NCBI RefSeq assembly: GCF_013407835.1 | Contig: NZ_JACCBI010000001.1 | Span: 558,001 to 622,000 of the forward strand | From: Agromyces atrinae | GTDB taxonomy: Bacteria > Actinomycetota > Actinomycetes > Actinomycetales > Microbacteriaceae | Reading direction: 5' to 3' | Length of the DNA stretch: 64,000 nucleotides | Shown: one piece after another, positions 53,821 to 62,322 of the stretch | Numbering within the stretch: the first letter of the stretch is position 1 | Layout of the letters: the number at the start of each line of letters is the position of its first letter | Notes under the pieces: generated by a model | Told to the model about the DNA's origin: nothing | What the model saw: the letters and a program-made list of their open reading frames with translations, nothing else | Databases searched by the model: none | Translations under genes and position numbers: made by a program

Positions 53821-54684
53821 CTACGGGAGCGTGAGGATCTCCGCGCCGCGCTCTGTCACGACGAGGGTGTGTTCGAACTGCGCGGTGAAGCTCCGGTCGG
53901 CCGTGACGACGGTCCAGCCGTCATCCCACATCTCCCAGTCGTGAGTGCCGAGCGTGAGCATCGGCTCGATCGTGAAGACCATCCCGGGTTCCATCACGGT
54001 GTCGTACCGCGGTTCGTCGTAGTGCGGGATGATGAGCCCCGAGTGGAACGAGGCGCCCACGCCGTGCCCGGTGTAGTCGCGCACGACCCCGTAGCCGAAA
54101 CGACGCGCGTACGACTGGATCGCGCGACCGATGACATTGACCTCGCGGCCGGGGGCGACGGCACGGATGCCGCGGGCGAGTGCTTCTCGCGTGCGGTCGA
54201 CGAGGTCGCGCACCTGCTCGTCGCCCTCGCCGACGATGAACGTGTGGTTGAGGTCGCCGTGGAAGCCGTCGAGGTACGCCGTGACGTCGAGGTTCACGAG
54301 ATCGCCGTCCTCGAGCACGGTGTCGTCGGGGATGCCGTGGCAGATGATCTCGTTGACCGAGGTGCACGACGAGGCCGGGTAGCCGCGGTACCCGAGCGTC
54401 GACGGGTAGGCGCCGTGGCCGACGACGTAGTCGTGGGCGATGCGGTTCATCTCGGAGGTCGTCATGCCGACGTGCAGTTCTGCCCGGACGGCCTCGATCG
54501 CTCCCGCCGCGATGCGACCCGACGCCCGGATCTTCTCGATCTCATCGGGTGTGTAGACGTCGCCGGTCGTGTGCTCCCGCGGAGCGGGTCGCCCGACGTA
54601 TTCGGGGCGCGCGATGCTCGCGGGCACCGTCAGGGCGGGGGAGAGGCGTCCGGGAATCAGGTGGCCGGCGGGGTCTTTGGGCAT
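53821..54684 (-). CDS. map: Methionine aminopeptidase, type I
   Basis: Map removes the initiator methionine. The 287-residue protein has the five metal ligands in the order [16 protein letters not shown] (two Asp), GHGVG (His), FTIEPML (Glu) and QFEHTLVVT (Glu). An N-terminal extension of about 40 residues ([23 protein letters not shown]) with a PxxP-like linker is typical of actinobacterial type Ic enzymes. It is divergent from a small SPOR-like gene, whose -10 hexamer overlaps the first base of map. Confidence 0.96.
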   Translation of the reverse strand: MPKDPAGHLIPGRLSPALTVPASIARPEYVGRPAPREHTTGDVYTPDEIEKIRASGRIAAGAIEAVRAELHVGMTTSEMNRIAHDYVVGHGAYPSTLGYRGYPASSCTSVNEIICHGIPDDTVLEDGDLVNLDVTAYLDGFHGDLNHTFIVGEGDEQVRDLVDRTREALARGIRAVAPGREVNVIGRAIQSYARRFGYGVVRDYTGHGVGASFHSGLIIPHYDEPRYDTVMEPGMVFTIEPMLTLGTHDWEMWDDGWTVVTADRSFTAQFEHTLVVTERGAEILTLP

Positions 54685-54689
54685 AAGAT
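54684..54689 (+). promoter_or_regulatory. -10 element for the leaderless small SPOR-like gene
   Basis: TAAGAT at 54684-54689 is six bases before the ATG at 54696; the hexamer overlaps the first codon of the divergent map gene. Confidence 0.5.
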
Positions 54690-54695
54690 CACCCT

Positions 54696-54878
54696 ATGAC
54701 GGACGCCGAACACGCCTACTGGTACAACATGCGATCCGGAGAGGTCGAGCACGGACTTCTCTCGCCCTCGGTCGATCGTGTCGGGCCTTTCGCCACGCAC
54801 GTGGAGGCTGAGCACGCCCTCGAGAAGCTGCGCGAGAACAGCGCGAAGTGGGCGGAAGACGACGCCAACGACGACTGA
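54696..54878 (+). CDS. Small SPOR-like protein, 60 residues
   Basis: The acidic 60-residue protein contains EYWYNMRSGEVE-like AYWYNMRSGEVEHG and VGPFATHVEAEHALEKLREN. The phrase VGPFxTxxEAExAL is the SPOR-domain pattern that elsewhere binds denuded glycan strands, but no signal peptide or membrane segment is seen, so it should remain cytosolic. Similar short proteins are found beside map in related actinobacteria. The -10 spacing supports the start. Role unknown. Confidence 0.72.
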   Translation: MTDAEHAYWYNMRSGEVEHGLLSPSVDRVGPFATHVEAEHALEKLRENSAKWAEDDANDD

Positions 54879-54885
54879 GCGCCGC

Positions 54886-55779
54886 TCACTCGTAGCTGTG
54901 CTCAGGCGCCGGGTAGACGCCTGACGCGACATCCGCCTGCCACGCCTTCGCCGCACCGTGGAGGATGCCCGACAGGTCGGCGTACTGCTTCACGAACTTC
55001 GGGATGCGCCCGACCGTGAGCCCGGCCCAGTCGGTCCAGACGAGGAGCTGGCCGTCGGTGTGCGGCCCGGCCCCCACGCTCAGCGTGGGGATCGACAGCT
55101 CGGCCGTGACGCGCGCCGCGATGTCAGAGGGAACCATCTCGAGGACGACGGCGAAGGCGCCCGCGTCCTCGACGGCGTGTGCGTCGGCGAGAAGTTGCTC
55201 GGCACCGTCGCCGCGACCCTGGATGATGTGCCCGCCGAGGCCGTGCTCGCTCTGCGGGGTGTAGCCGATGTGCGCCATGACCGGGATTCCGGCCTGCACG
55301 ACACGCCGGATCTGCTTGTGGCTGCGCTCTCCGCCCTCGAGCTTCACGGCGTGGGCGCCGGCCTCCTTCATGAACCGGACGGCCGTGTGCAGGGCTTCGT
55401 CGGGGCCGGACTCGTAGGAGCCGAAGGGCATGTCGGCGACGACGAAGGCGCGAGTGACGGCACCCGCGACGGCGCGCGTGAGGGGGATGAGCTCGTCGAC
55501 CGTGACCGGCAGGGTCGTCGAGTAGCCGAAGACGTTGTTTCCGGCGGAGTCGCCGACGAGGAGGAAGTCGATGCCGGCCTCGTCGAAGATGCGGGCCGTC
55601 AACTGGTCGTAGCTCGTGAGCCCGGTGATCTTGATGCCGTCGCGCTTCGCGTTCTGGAAGTGCCGCGTGCGAACGCGCTTCGCGCCGGCAGCGGCGCCTC
55701 CTCCGCCGTACGGATTCTGCTCGTTGCTCCCCTCGATCTTCGCGGGTGACGTGGCGTCGTTCGAGGGCTGCTCAGACAT
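54886..55779 (-). CDS. panB: 3-methyl-2-oxobutanoate hydroxymethyltransferase
   Basis: PanB makes ketopantoate for pantothenate and coenzyme A synthesis using methylenetetrahydrofolate. The 297-residue protein has the (beta/alpha)8 barrel segments FLLVGDSAGNNVFGY, DMPFGSY, VKLEGGE, HIGYTPQ and LEMVP, which cover the metal- and substrate-binding residues. The N-terminal 35 residues are a polar extension. It is convergent with the SPOR-like gene and divergent from glnA2. Confidence 0.95.
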   Translation of the reverse strand: MSEQPSNDATSPAKIEGSNEQNPYGGGGAAAGAKRVRTRHFQNAKRDGIKITGLTSYDQLTARIFDEAGIDFLLVGDSAGNNVFGYSTTLPVTVDELIPLTRAVAGAVTRAFVVADMPFGSYESGPDEALHTAVRFMKEAGAHAVKLEGGERSHKQIRRVVQAGIPVMAHIGYTPQSEHGLGGHIIQGRGDGAEQLLADAHAVEDAGAFAVVLEMVPSDIAARVTAELSIPTLSVGAGPHTDGQLLVWTDWAGLTVGRIPKFVKQYADLSGILHGAAKAWQADVASGVYPAPEHSYE

Positions 55780-55849
55780 GGGTCGAGTCTATCGGCGGCG
55801 GCTCGCGACGACTCGGCTGCACGGGGCGCGGAAAGCGTCTCCGACGCAC

Positions 55850-55855
55850 TAATCT
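55850..55855 (+). promoter_or_regulatory. -10 element for glnA2-glnE
   Basis: TAATCT at 55850-55855 lies 23 bases before the glnA2 ATG. GAGAGAGGG between them can act as the ribosome-binding site. Confidence 0.5.
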
Positions 55856-55878
55856 GAGAGGAGCGAGAGAGGGTGTGG

Positions 55879-57216
55879 ATGGATAAGCAGCGCGACTTCG
55901 TTCTTCGAACCATCGAGGAACGAGGTGTCAAGTTCGTTCGCCTCTGGTTCACCGATGTCGTCGGAACGCTCAAGTCGGTCGCGATCGCCCCGGCCGAGGT
56001 CGAAGGCGCTTTCGCCGAGGGCCTCGGTTTCGACGGATCGGCGATCGAGGGCCTGACGAGGAGCTTCGAGTCCGACCTCCTCGCCCACCCCGATCCGACG
56101 ACGTTCCAGACGCTGCCGTGGCGCGGCGACATCGACCCCACCGGTCGTATGTTCTGCGACATCACGACGCCCGACGGCGAGCCCGCTGTGGCTGACCCGC
56201 GGAACGTGTTGAAGCGCACGCTCGAGAAGGCCGCCGATCGCGGGTTCACGTTCTACACGCACCCCGAGATCGAGTTCTACCTCCTGAAGTCGTCGAAGTT
56301 CGGCGAGCACGGGCCCGAGCCCGTCGACTCGGCCGGTTACTTCGACAACGTTCCGGGTGGCACGGCTCACGACTTCCGTCGTCGTTCGGTGCGCATGCTG
56401 GAAGACCTCGGCATCTCCGTGGAGTTCAGCCACCACGAGGCCGGCCCGGGCCAGAACGAGATCGATCTGCGCTACGCCGACGCTCTCACGACGGCCGACA
56501 ACATCATGACGTTCCGCACCGTGATCAAAGAGGTCGCCATCGAGCAGGGCGTCTACGCGACGTTCATGCCGAAGCCGTTCTCGCAGCACCCCGGTTCGGG
56601 CATGCACACCCACCTCTCGCTCTTCGAGGGCGACGCCAACGCGTTCTACGAGGCCGGTGCGCAGTACCAGCTCTCGAAGACGGGCCGTCACTTCATCGCG
56701 GGCCTCCTCCGTCACTCGCAGGAGATCGCCGCCGTCACGAACCAGTTCGTGAACTCGTACAAGCGACTCTGGGGCGGAGACGAGGCGCCCAGCTTCGTCA
56801 CGTGGGGCCACAACAACCGTTCCGCGCTCGTGCGCGTGCCGCTGTACAAGCCCAATAAGGGCCAGAGCGCGCGCGTCGAGTATCGCGCGATCGACTCGGC
56901 GTCGAACCCCTACCTGGCGTTCTCGCTTCTGCTCGCCGCCGGAATGAAGGGCATCGAGGAGGAGTACGTGCTGCCTCCCGAGGCCGAGGACAACGTGTGG
57001 AGCCTCTCCGACACCGAGCGCCGCGCCCTCGGGTACGCGTCGCTCCCCGCGAGCCTCGACCACGCCGTCCAGTACATGGAGGAGTCGGAGCTCGTCGCCG
57101 AGACGCTCGGTGAGCAGGTCTACAACTACGTGCTGGCGAACAAGCGTCAGGAGTGGCGCGACTACCGGTCTCAGGTGACGCCGTACGAGCTGCAGCGCAA
57201 CCTCGAGATCCTCTGA
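55879..57216 (+). CDS. glnA2: Glutamine synthetase, GlnA2-type
   Basis: The 445-residue protein has the type I fold: the beta-grasp start FVRLWFTDVVGTLKSVAI, catalytic segments GLGFDGSAIEG, EIEFYLLKS, HHEAGPGQNEIDLRYADAL, GSGMHTHLSLF and NRSALVRVP. The C-terminal loop that in GlnA1 carries the adenylylated tyrosine reads NVWSLSDTER, with no tyrosine. GlnE modification is therefore unlikely, as in mycobacterial GlnA2. ATG at 55879 is chosen after the ribosome-binding site. It probably shares a transcript with glnE, 10 bases downstream. Confidence 0.93.
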   Translation: MDKQRDFVLRTIEERGVKFVRLWFTDVVGTLKSVAIAPAEVEGAFAEGLGFDGSAIEGLTRSFESDLLAHPDPTTFQTLPWRGDIDPTGRMFCDITTPDGEPAVADPRNVLKRTLEKAADRGFTFYTHPEIEFYLLKSSKFGEHGPEPVDSAGYFDNVPGGTAHDFRRRSVRMLEDLGISVEFSHHEAGPGQNEIDLRYADALTTADNIMTFRTVIKEVAIEQGVYATFMPKPFSQHPGSGMHTHLSLFEGDANAFYEAGAQYQLSKTGRHFIAGLLRHSQEIAAVTNQFVNSYKRLWGGDEAPSFVTWGHNNRSALVRVPLYKPNKGQSARVEYRAIDSASNPYLAFSLLLAAGMKGIEEEYVLPPEAEDNVWSLSDTERRALGYASLPASLDHAVQYMEESELVAETLGEQVYNYVLANKRQEWRDYRSQVTPYELQRNLEIL

Positions 57217-57226
57217 CCGGGTCTCG

Positions 57227-60200
57227 ATGCCTGCGAGCGTGCCGACCGAGCCGACTCTGACCGAACTCGCACGGACCGGGTTCACCTCACTCGACTCCTC
57301 CGCGGAGCGAGTGGGTGAACTCGCCCGGGCGTCGGGCGTAGCCACCGGGCTGCTGCTCGACGCGTTCGCGATCGCTGCGGATCCCGACGACGCCGTCATC
57401 GCCGTGCTGCAGCTGCACGAACGCGCACCGGACGCCGTCTCCGCTCTGCTCGCCGACGGGCAGGCCGCTGCGCGATTCGTGCGCGTGCTCGGAGCATCGC
57501 GCGGTCTCGCGGACTTCTTCCTGCGGCACCCCGACCAACTCGACGTGTTCGCCGAGCCCGTCGTGGCGATCCCGGATCCCGATGATGTGCGCTCCGACCT
57601 GCTCGCGGTCGTCGACGGCCGCGGCACGGGCGGGCCCGACCAGGCCGAGACCGCCTGGTCCGCGCTTCGCGTGCAGTACCGCAGGCGTCTCGCCGAGCTC
57701 GCGATCTTCGACCTCACGAGCGTCGATCCCGTCGCGATCGTCGATCTCGTCGCGGCCTCGCTCGCCGAGCTCGCGGGAGCAGCCCTCGACGCCGCGCTCG
57801 ATCTCGCCCGCCAGGCCGTATCTCTGCCCGAGGGCGAGCGCGCCTTCGGACGCTTCCCCGCTCACGAGGTGGAGGCGACGCGACTCGCCATCATCGGTAT
57901 GGGCAAGGCGGGGGCATCGGAGCTCAACTACGTCAGCGACGTCGATGTGATCTTCGTGGCCGACGTCGCCGACGGCAGTGACCTCGGCGCCGATCGAGCG
58001 ATCGAGATCGCCACGAGACTCGCGATGCTCACGATGAAGGCCATCTCGGCGTCATCCGTCGAGCCCGACCTCTGGGAGGTCGACCCCAACCTCCGGCCCG
58101 AGGGCAAGGACGGCGCCCTCGTCCGCACGCTCGATTCGCACGTGCAGTACTACGACCGGTGGGCGAAGAGCTGGGAGTTCCAGGCGCTGCTGAAGGCGCG
58201 CCCGCTCGCGGGTGACCGCGCGCTCGGGGCCCGCTACGTCGAAGCCGTCGCGCCGAAGGTCTGGTCGAGCGCATCGCGTGAGAACTTCGTCGAGTCGGTG
58301 CAGCGCATGCGGGAGCGCGTCACCGCGCACATCCCCGACGACGAGATCGACATCCAGGTGAAGCTCGGTCCGGGCGGATTGCGCGACATCGAGTTCACCG
58401 TGCAGCTCCTGCAGCTCGTGCACGGTCGAACCGACGCCTCGGTGCACCAGGCCGGCACGCTGCCCGCTCTCGCCGCCCTCGCCGATGCCGGTTACGTCGG
58501 ACGCGTCGAGGCCGCGGAGTTCGCACACGACTACCGCGTGCTCCGCCTGCTCGAGCACCGTCTGCAGCTCGAGCGACTGCGGCGTACGCACCTGATGCCG
58601 CGCGGCGATGCCGAACTCCGCGTGATCGGGCGTGCGTCGGGGCTCGCTCCGAACGCCACGCAGCTTCGCGAGGTGTGGCAGTCGACGCGTCAGCGCGTGC
58701 GCGGTCTGCACGAGCGTCTCTTCTACCGACCGCTCCTCTCCGCCGTCGCCGCGCTTCCGTCGTCCGGGCTCAGCCTCACGAGCGAGCAGGCGGAAGACCG
58801 TCTGGCGGCGATCGGTTTCCGCGACCCGCGCGGTGCGCTCGCTCACATCGGTGCGCTGACCGCCGGGGTCTCGCGTCGCGCGACGATCCAGCGACACCTT
58901 TTGCCCGTCATGCTCGGTTGGTTCGCCGAGGGCGCCGATCCCGACTACGGGCTCCTCGCTTTCCGGCGACTGAGCGACAAGCTCGGCACGACGCACTGGT
59001 ACCTGCGGCTCCTCCGTGACTCGTCCGAGGCCGGTCACCGGCTCACGCGTATTCTCGCCGGGTCGCGCTACGCGGGCGAGCTCCTGGAGCGCACACCCGA
59101 GTCGGTCGCCTGGCTCGAGGATGACGACGACCTGCGCCCTCGCACGCTCGCCGTCCTCTCTGAGGAGACCAAGGCCGTGGTCGCGCGTCACGGCACGGCC
59201 GAGGCTGCGGCGAAGGTGTTGCGCACGGCGCGCCGCCGTGAAGTGCTCCGGCTCGCCTTCGCCGCGATCCTCGAGCGGATCACGGTCGAGCAGCTCGGGC
59301 AGGCTCTCAGCGATGTCACCGAGAATCTGGTGCGCGGGCTCGTCGATGCCATTCGCGCCGAGGGGGCCGGCGAGTTCGCCGACGATGGAATCGAGTTCGC
59401 CGTCATCGGAATGGGCCGTTTCGGCGGTGCGGAACTCGGCTTCGGCTCCGACGCCGACGTCATGTATGTCTTCCGTCCCGGTCGCCTCGAGGGCGAAGCG
59501 GCTCAGCAGCGCGCGCAGAAGATCGTCTCGGAGCTCATCCGTCTCGGCAGCGACGCGCACCTCCCTCTCGACCTCGATGCCGACCTGCGACCCGAGGGGC
59601 GCAACGGTGTCCTCGCACGATCACTCGACGCCTACCGGTCGTACTACGAGCGCTGGTCGCTGACGTGGGAGGCGCAAGCGCTCCTTCGTGCCCGCGGGGT
59701 CGCCGGAGATTCGGCGCTCATCCGCGATTTCGAGGCCCTCGCCGACACCGTTCGCTACCCGGCGGAGATCGATGAGTCTGCCGTGCGCGAGGTGAAGCGC
59801 ATCAAGGCCCGCGTCGAGAACGAGCGCCTCCCGCAGGGCGCGGATCCGACGCGCCATCTGAAGCTCGGGCGTGGTTCGCTGAGCGACGTGGAGTGGTTCG
59901 TGCAGCTCCTGCAGCTCGAGCACGCGTCATCCGTGCCCGCGCTCCGCACGACGTCGACGCTGGCCGCGCTGGCCGAGGCGGTCGAGGCGCAACTGATCAC
60001 GCCAGACGATGCCGCGCTGCTTCGCGCAGCCTGGGTCTTCGCTTCGCGTGCGCGTTCGGCGCTCACACTCTGGCTCAACAAGACGACCGATGTGCTTCCC
60101 GTCGACCGCATTCAACTCGAAGGCGTCGCACGGCTCCTCGAATACCCGCCGGGCTCGGCGTCGATGCTCGAACAGGACTACCTGCAGATCACCCGTCGAT

Positions 60201-60262
60201 CGCGTGCGGTCTTCGAGCGAGGCTTCTACGGAACCGTCGAGAGACACGAACCGTCGATCTGA
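57227..60262 (+). CDS. glnE: Glutamine synthetase adenylyltransferase/deadenylase
   Basis: GlnE adds AMP to, or removes it from, a tyrosine of GlnA1 in answer to nitrogen supply. The 1011-residue protein has both nucleotidyltransferase domains. The first starts near residue 224 with GMGKAGASELNYVSDVDVIF, the second near residue 727 with GMGRFGGAELGFGSDADVMY. Each is followed by a GlnD-type helical segment (GPGGLRDIEFTVQLLQL; GRGSLSDVEWFVQLLQL). It is nearly full length for the family. The GlnA1 gene lies 2 kb further on. Confidence 0.95.
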   Translation: MPASVPTEPTLTELARTGFTSLDSSAERVGELARASGVATGLLLDAFAIAADPDDAVIAVLQLHERAPDAVSALLADGQAAARFVRVLGASRGLADFFLRHPDQLDVFAEPVVAIPDPDDVRSDLLAVVDGRGTGGPDQAETAWSALRVQYRRRLAELAIFDLTSVDPVAIVDLVAASLAELAGAALDAALDLARQAVSLPEGERAFGRFPAHEVEATRLAIIGMGKAGASELNYVSDVDVIFVADVADGSDLGADRAIEIATRLAMLTMKAISASSVEPDLWEVDPNLRPEGKDGALVRTLDSHVQYYDRWAKSWEFQALLKARPLAGDRALGARYVEAVAPKVWSSASRENFVESVQRMRERVTAHIPDDEIDIQVKLGPGGLRDIEFTVQLLQLVHGRTDASVHQAGTLPALAALADAGYVGRVEAAEFAHDYRVLRLLEHRLQLERLRRTHLMPRGDAELRVIGRASGLAPNATQLREVWQSTRQRVRGLHERLFYRPLLSAVAALPSSGLSLTSEQAEDRLAAIGFRDPRGALAHIGALTAGVSRRATIQRHLLPVMLGWFAEGADPDYGLLAFRRLSDKLGTTHWYLRLLRDSSEAGHRLTRILAGSRYAGELLERTPESVAWLEDDDDLRPRTLAVLSEETKAVVARHGTAEAAAKVLRTARRREVLRLAFAAILERITVEQLGQALSDVTENLVRGLVDAIRAEGAGEFADDGIEFAVIGMGRFGGAELGFGSDADVMYVFRPGRLEGEAAQQRAQKIVSELIRLGSDAHLPLDLDADLRPEGRNGVLARSLDAYRSYYERWSLTWEAQALLRARGVAGDSALIRDFEALADTVRYPAEIDESAVREVKRIKARVENERLPQGADPTRHLKLGRGSLSDVEWFVQLLQLEHASSVPALRTTSTLAALAEAVEAQLITPDDAALLRAAWVFASRARSALTLWLNKTTDVLPVDRIQLEGVARLLEYPPGSASMLEQDYLQITRRSRAVFERGFYGTVERHEPSI

Positions 60263-60277
60263 TCCGCGTCGTCACGC

Positions 60278-60949
60278 TCAGTCGTCGACGTCGATACCGA
60301 GGTTCGCGGCGATGAGGGGAGCGAGCAGGCTCAACTGCTCGGGGGTGACGATCGTGCCGCGCAGGCGGTCGACCCCGTTGACGACCGCGAGTCGAGCGCC
60401 CCGAAGATCGGTGTGCTCGAGCGTCGCGCCCGCCAGTTCGATCTGGTCGACGGATGTCCGCTCGAACGCGAGCCGCGACACGGTCGCCTGGCCGAGGTCG
60501 AGCTCGTCGATGGTGCAATCGACGAACCGGATGTCGGTGAAGGTCGCTCCGCGGAGGTTGACGAAACCGAGCTTGCAGTTCTCGAACAGCACGCTGCGCA
60601 CCTCGGAACCGTAGAACTCGGCCGAGCCGATGCGGGAGTCACGCACCTCGACGTCGCGCCACGTGGAACGCCGTGCGGCGAGCACGGGCACGTTCCATCG
60701 CTCGATGACCGAGTCCGAGATTCGGGCGCCGGCGAGATCGACGTCGATCGCGGTGATCGATGCCAGTCGACACTCGCTCAGATTCGCCGATGCGAGCTCG
60801 ATCGAGTCGAGCGTGAGGGCGTCGAGCTCGAAGCCGTCGAGGTGCGCGCCGCTCTCGATGTCGAGCGCGTCACCCGCGGTGAGGCCCTCGAGGCGGACAG
60901 GCGAGAGTCGAGGCGAACGGGTGGGGGGAGCGGTGCGTCGGTTCGTCAT
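60278..60949 (-). CDS. Pentapeptide-repeat protein
   Basis: A 223-residue protein composed mainly of A(D/N)LxX pentapeptide repeats (SIELASANLSECRLASITAIDVDLAGARI and FENCKLGFVNLRGATFTDI), which fold as a right-handed quadrilateral helix. No membrane segment or other domain is present; the C-terminal part (VVNGVDRLRGTIVTPEQLSLLAPLIA) is a helical cap seen in actinobacterial members. Some relatives protect DNA gyrase, but most are of unknown function. It is convergent with glnE (15 bases between ends). Confidence 0.85.
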   Translation of the reverse strand: MTNRRTAPPTRSPRLSPVRLEGLTAGDALDIESGAHLDGFELDALTLDSIELASANLSECRLASITAIDVDLAGARISDSVIERWNVPVLAARRSTWRDVEVRDSRIGSAEFYGSEVRSVLFENCKLGFVNLRGATFTDIRFVDCTIDELDLGQATVSRLAFERTSVDQIELAGATLEHTDLRGARLAVVNGVDRLRGTIVTPEQLSLLAPLIAANLGIDVDD

Positions 60950-61084
60950 AGCCGGTTCAGCCTACGCGCGGCCGGTGACATCTCTCACACTGCGCGCGAG
61001 TATCCGTACAGCGCCCATCGGCGGCGTTCTCGTCGCCATACTGGAACTCGTGTCGCGACCACCACACTCCGAGGAGAAGCTCGC

Positions 61085-61957
61085 ATGACCACACCGATCG
61101 ATCGCCGAGTGCCGCTGCAGAGCGCGCCTAACCTGCGCGACCTCGGCGGTCTCGCAGCCGGTGACGGCACCGTGCGGTCCGGCGTCATCTATCGTTCGGC
61201 GACCCTGGCGCGGCTCGGCGGAGACGACCTCGTCGCGTTCGGCCGGCTGGGTATCGGCACCGTCTACGACCTGCGGACGGCTGCCGAACGAGCGGATGCA
61301 CCCGACATCCTGCCCGACGGAGTGCGCTCGGTGGGACTCGACGTGCTCGCCGACAGCACGACGGATGTCGCGGCGAGCGTCGGTCAGCTCGCGAGCGATC
61401 CGGCCGGCCTCGCGGCATCCCTCAGCGATGGGCGAGGAGTCGCCCTCATGCGTGAGTCGTACCGGAACATCGTGAGCCTCCCCTCGGCACTCGCGGCGTA
61501 TCGCGCCTTCTATCTCGATTTGATCGACGGCGATCGCGCGGGTGCCGCTCTCTTCCACTGCACGACGGGCAAGGACCGCACCGGGTGGGCTGCGGCGTCA
61601 CTCTTGCTCCTCCTCGGCGTCGACCCCGACGACGTGCTCGTCGACTATCTCGAGACCAACGCCGACCTGTTGCCCGCGCTCGCACCGGTGCTCGACGCCG
61701 CGGCGGCGCACGGAGTCGACCGCGAACTCTTGCTCCCGGTGCTCGGCGTGCGCGGCGAGTACCTCGATGCGGCCCTCGATGAGATGCGATCGCGCTTCGG
61801 TGACATCGAGGGCTACGCCCGGGACGGTCTCGGCCTCACGACCGAGCAACTCGACGCGCTCCGTGCGCGGTTCGTCGATGAGGAGCCCGACACCGTGAAC
61901 GCCGGGCGCGGACCGCTGAAGCTCTGCCCGACAGGTCGCGGGCCCGGCGTCGAATAG
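61085..61957 (+). CDS. Tyrosine-protein phosphatase, Y_phosphatase3 (PtpB-like) family
   Basis: The 290-residue protein has the P-loop HCTTGKDRTG (catalytic Cys and Arg; CX5R) at about residues 158-167. The Asp of the WPD-like loop and the N-terminal LRDLGG motif of the family are also present. PtpB-type enzymes of actinobacteria dephosphorylate proteins or phosphoinositides, and some are secreted, but no signal peptide is visible here. GAGGAGAAG gives a good ribosome-binding site for the ATG at 61085; the longer upstream frame is a shadow of the pentapeptide gene. Confidence 0.92.
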   Translation: MTTPIDRRVPLQSAPNLRDLGGLAAGDGTVRSGVIYRSATLARLGGDDLVAFGRLGIGTVYDLRTAAERADAPDILPDGVRSVGLDVLADSTTDVAASVGQLASDPAGLAASLSDGRGVALMRESYRNIVSLPSALAAYRAFYLDLIDGDRAGAALFHCTTGKDRTGWAAASLLLLLGVDPDDVLVDYLETNADLLPALAPVLDAAAAHGVDRELLLPVLGVRGEYLDAALDEMRSRFGDIEGYARDGLGLTTEQLDALRARFVDEEPDTVNAGRGPLKLCPTGRGPGVE

Positions 61958-61960
61958 CAT
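61955..61960 (+). promoter_or_regulatory. -10 element for the leaderless S4 gene
   Basis: TAGCAT at 61955-61960 is six bases before the ATG at 61967; its first three bases are also the stop codon of the phosphatase gene. Confidence 0.5.
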
Positions 61961-61966
61961 TCGAGC

Positions 61967-62194
61967 ATGACGAATACGCCTCCGATCGATGATGTCCCGA
62001 TTTCCGGCGAGGCGGTGCGGCTGGGTCAGTTCGTGAAGTTCGCGGGCCTGCTCGACACCGGCGGCGACGTGAAAGAAGCCATCATCGACGGCTACGTGAC
62101 CGTGAACGGCGAGGTCGATCGGCGTCGGGGGCGCCAGCTCCAGTTCGGAGATGTCGTCGGCTACGACGGTCGGCAGTTACGTGTAAGTCGCTAG
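61967..62194 (+). CDS. Small S4-domain RNA-binding protein (YaaA/RlbA type)
   Basis: A 75-residue stand-alone S4 RNA-binding domain: IRLGQFVKFAGL-like VRLGQFVKFAGLLDTGGDVKEAIIDGYVTVNGEVDRRRGRQLQFGDVV carries the family pattern, with the GxVxVNGxxxxRRG turn. Such small proteins bind structured RNA, often rRNA or tRNA. It is the last plus-strand gene before glnA1, and its own leaderless promoter overlaps the phosphatase stop. Two hairpins follow. Exact target unknown. Confidence 0.88.
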   Translation: MTNTPPIDDVPISGEAVRLGQFVKFAGLLDTGGDVKEAIIDGYVTVNGEVDRRRGRQLQFGDVVGYDGRQLRVSR

Positions 62195-62204
62195 CGCAAC
62201 GACA

Positions 62205-62256
62205 GAACCCCGGCCTCGCCGGTCTCGATGTAGAGATCCAGCGAGAACCGGGGTTC
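62205..62256. terminator. Imperfect hairpin after the S4 gene
   Basis: GAACCCCGG (62205-62213) pairs with CCGGGGTTC (62248-62256); inside, CTCGC (62215-62219) pairs with GCGAG (62241-62245) and GGTCTC with GAGATC. It follows the S4 stop by ten bases and is a likely terminator without a T tract. Confidence 0.55.
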
Positions 62257-62273
62257 ATCGGTCGTCTGAGTAC

Positions 62274-62311
62274 GACAGAGGGGCGTGGCCGGATGGCCAC
62301 GCCCCTCTGTC
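62274..62311. terminator. Strong hairpin before the end of glnA1
   Basis: A 17-base stem (62274-62290 with 62295-62311; key arm ACAGAGGGGCGTGGCC) around the loop GGAT. It lies 11 bases past the glnA1 stop on the minus strand and is perfectly paired, so it can end transcripts from either direction. Confidence 0.75.
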
Positions 62312-62322
62312 ACGTCAGGTGA

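Noticed and set aside
55849..57717. A 622-codon open frame opposite glnA2-glnE
   Set aside because: It crosses two clear genes on the other strand and has shadow-type composition.
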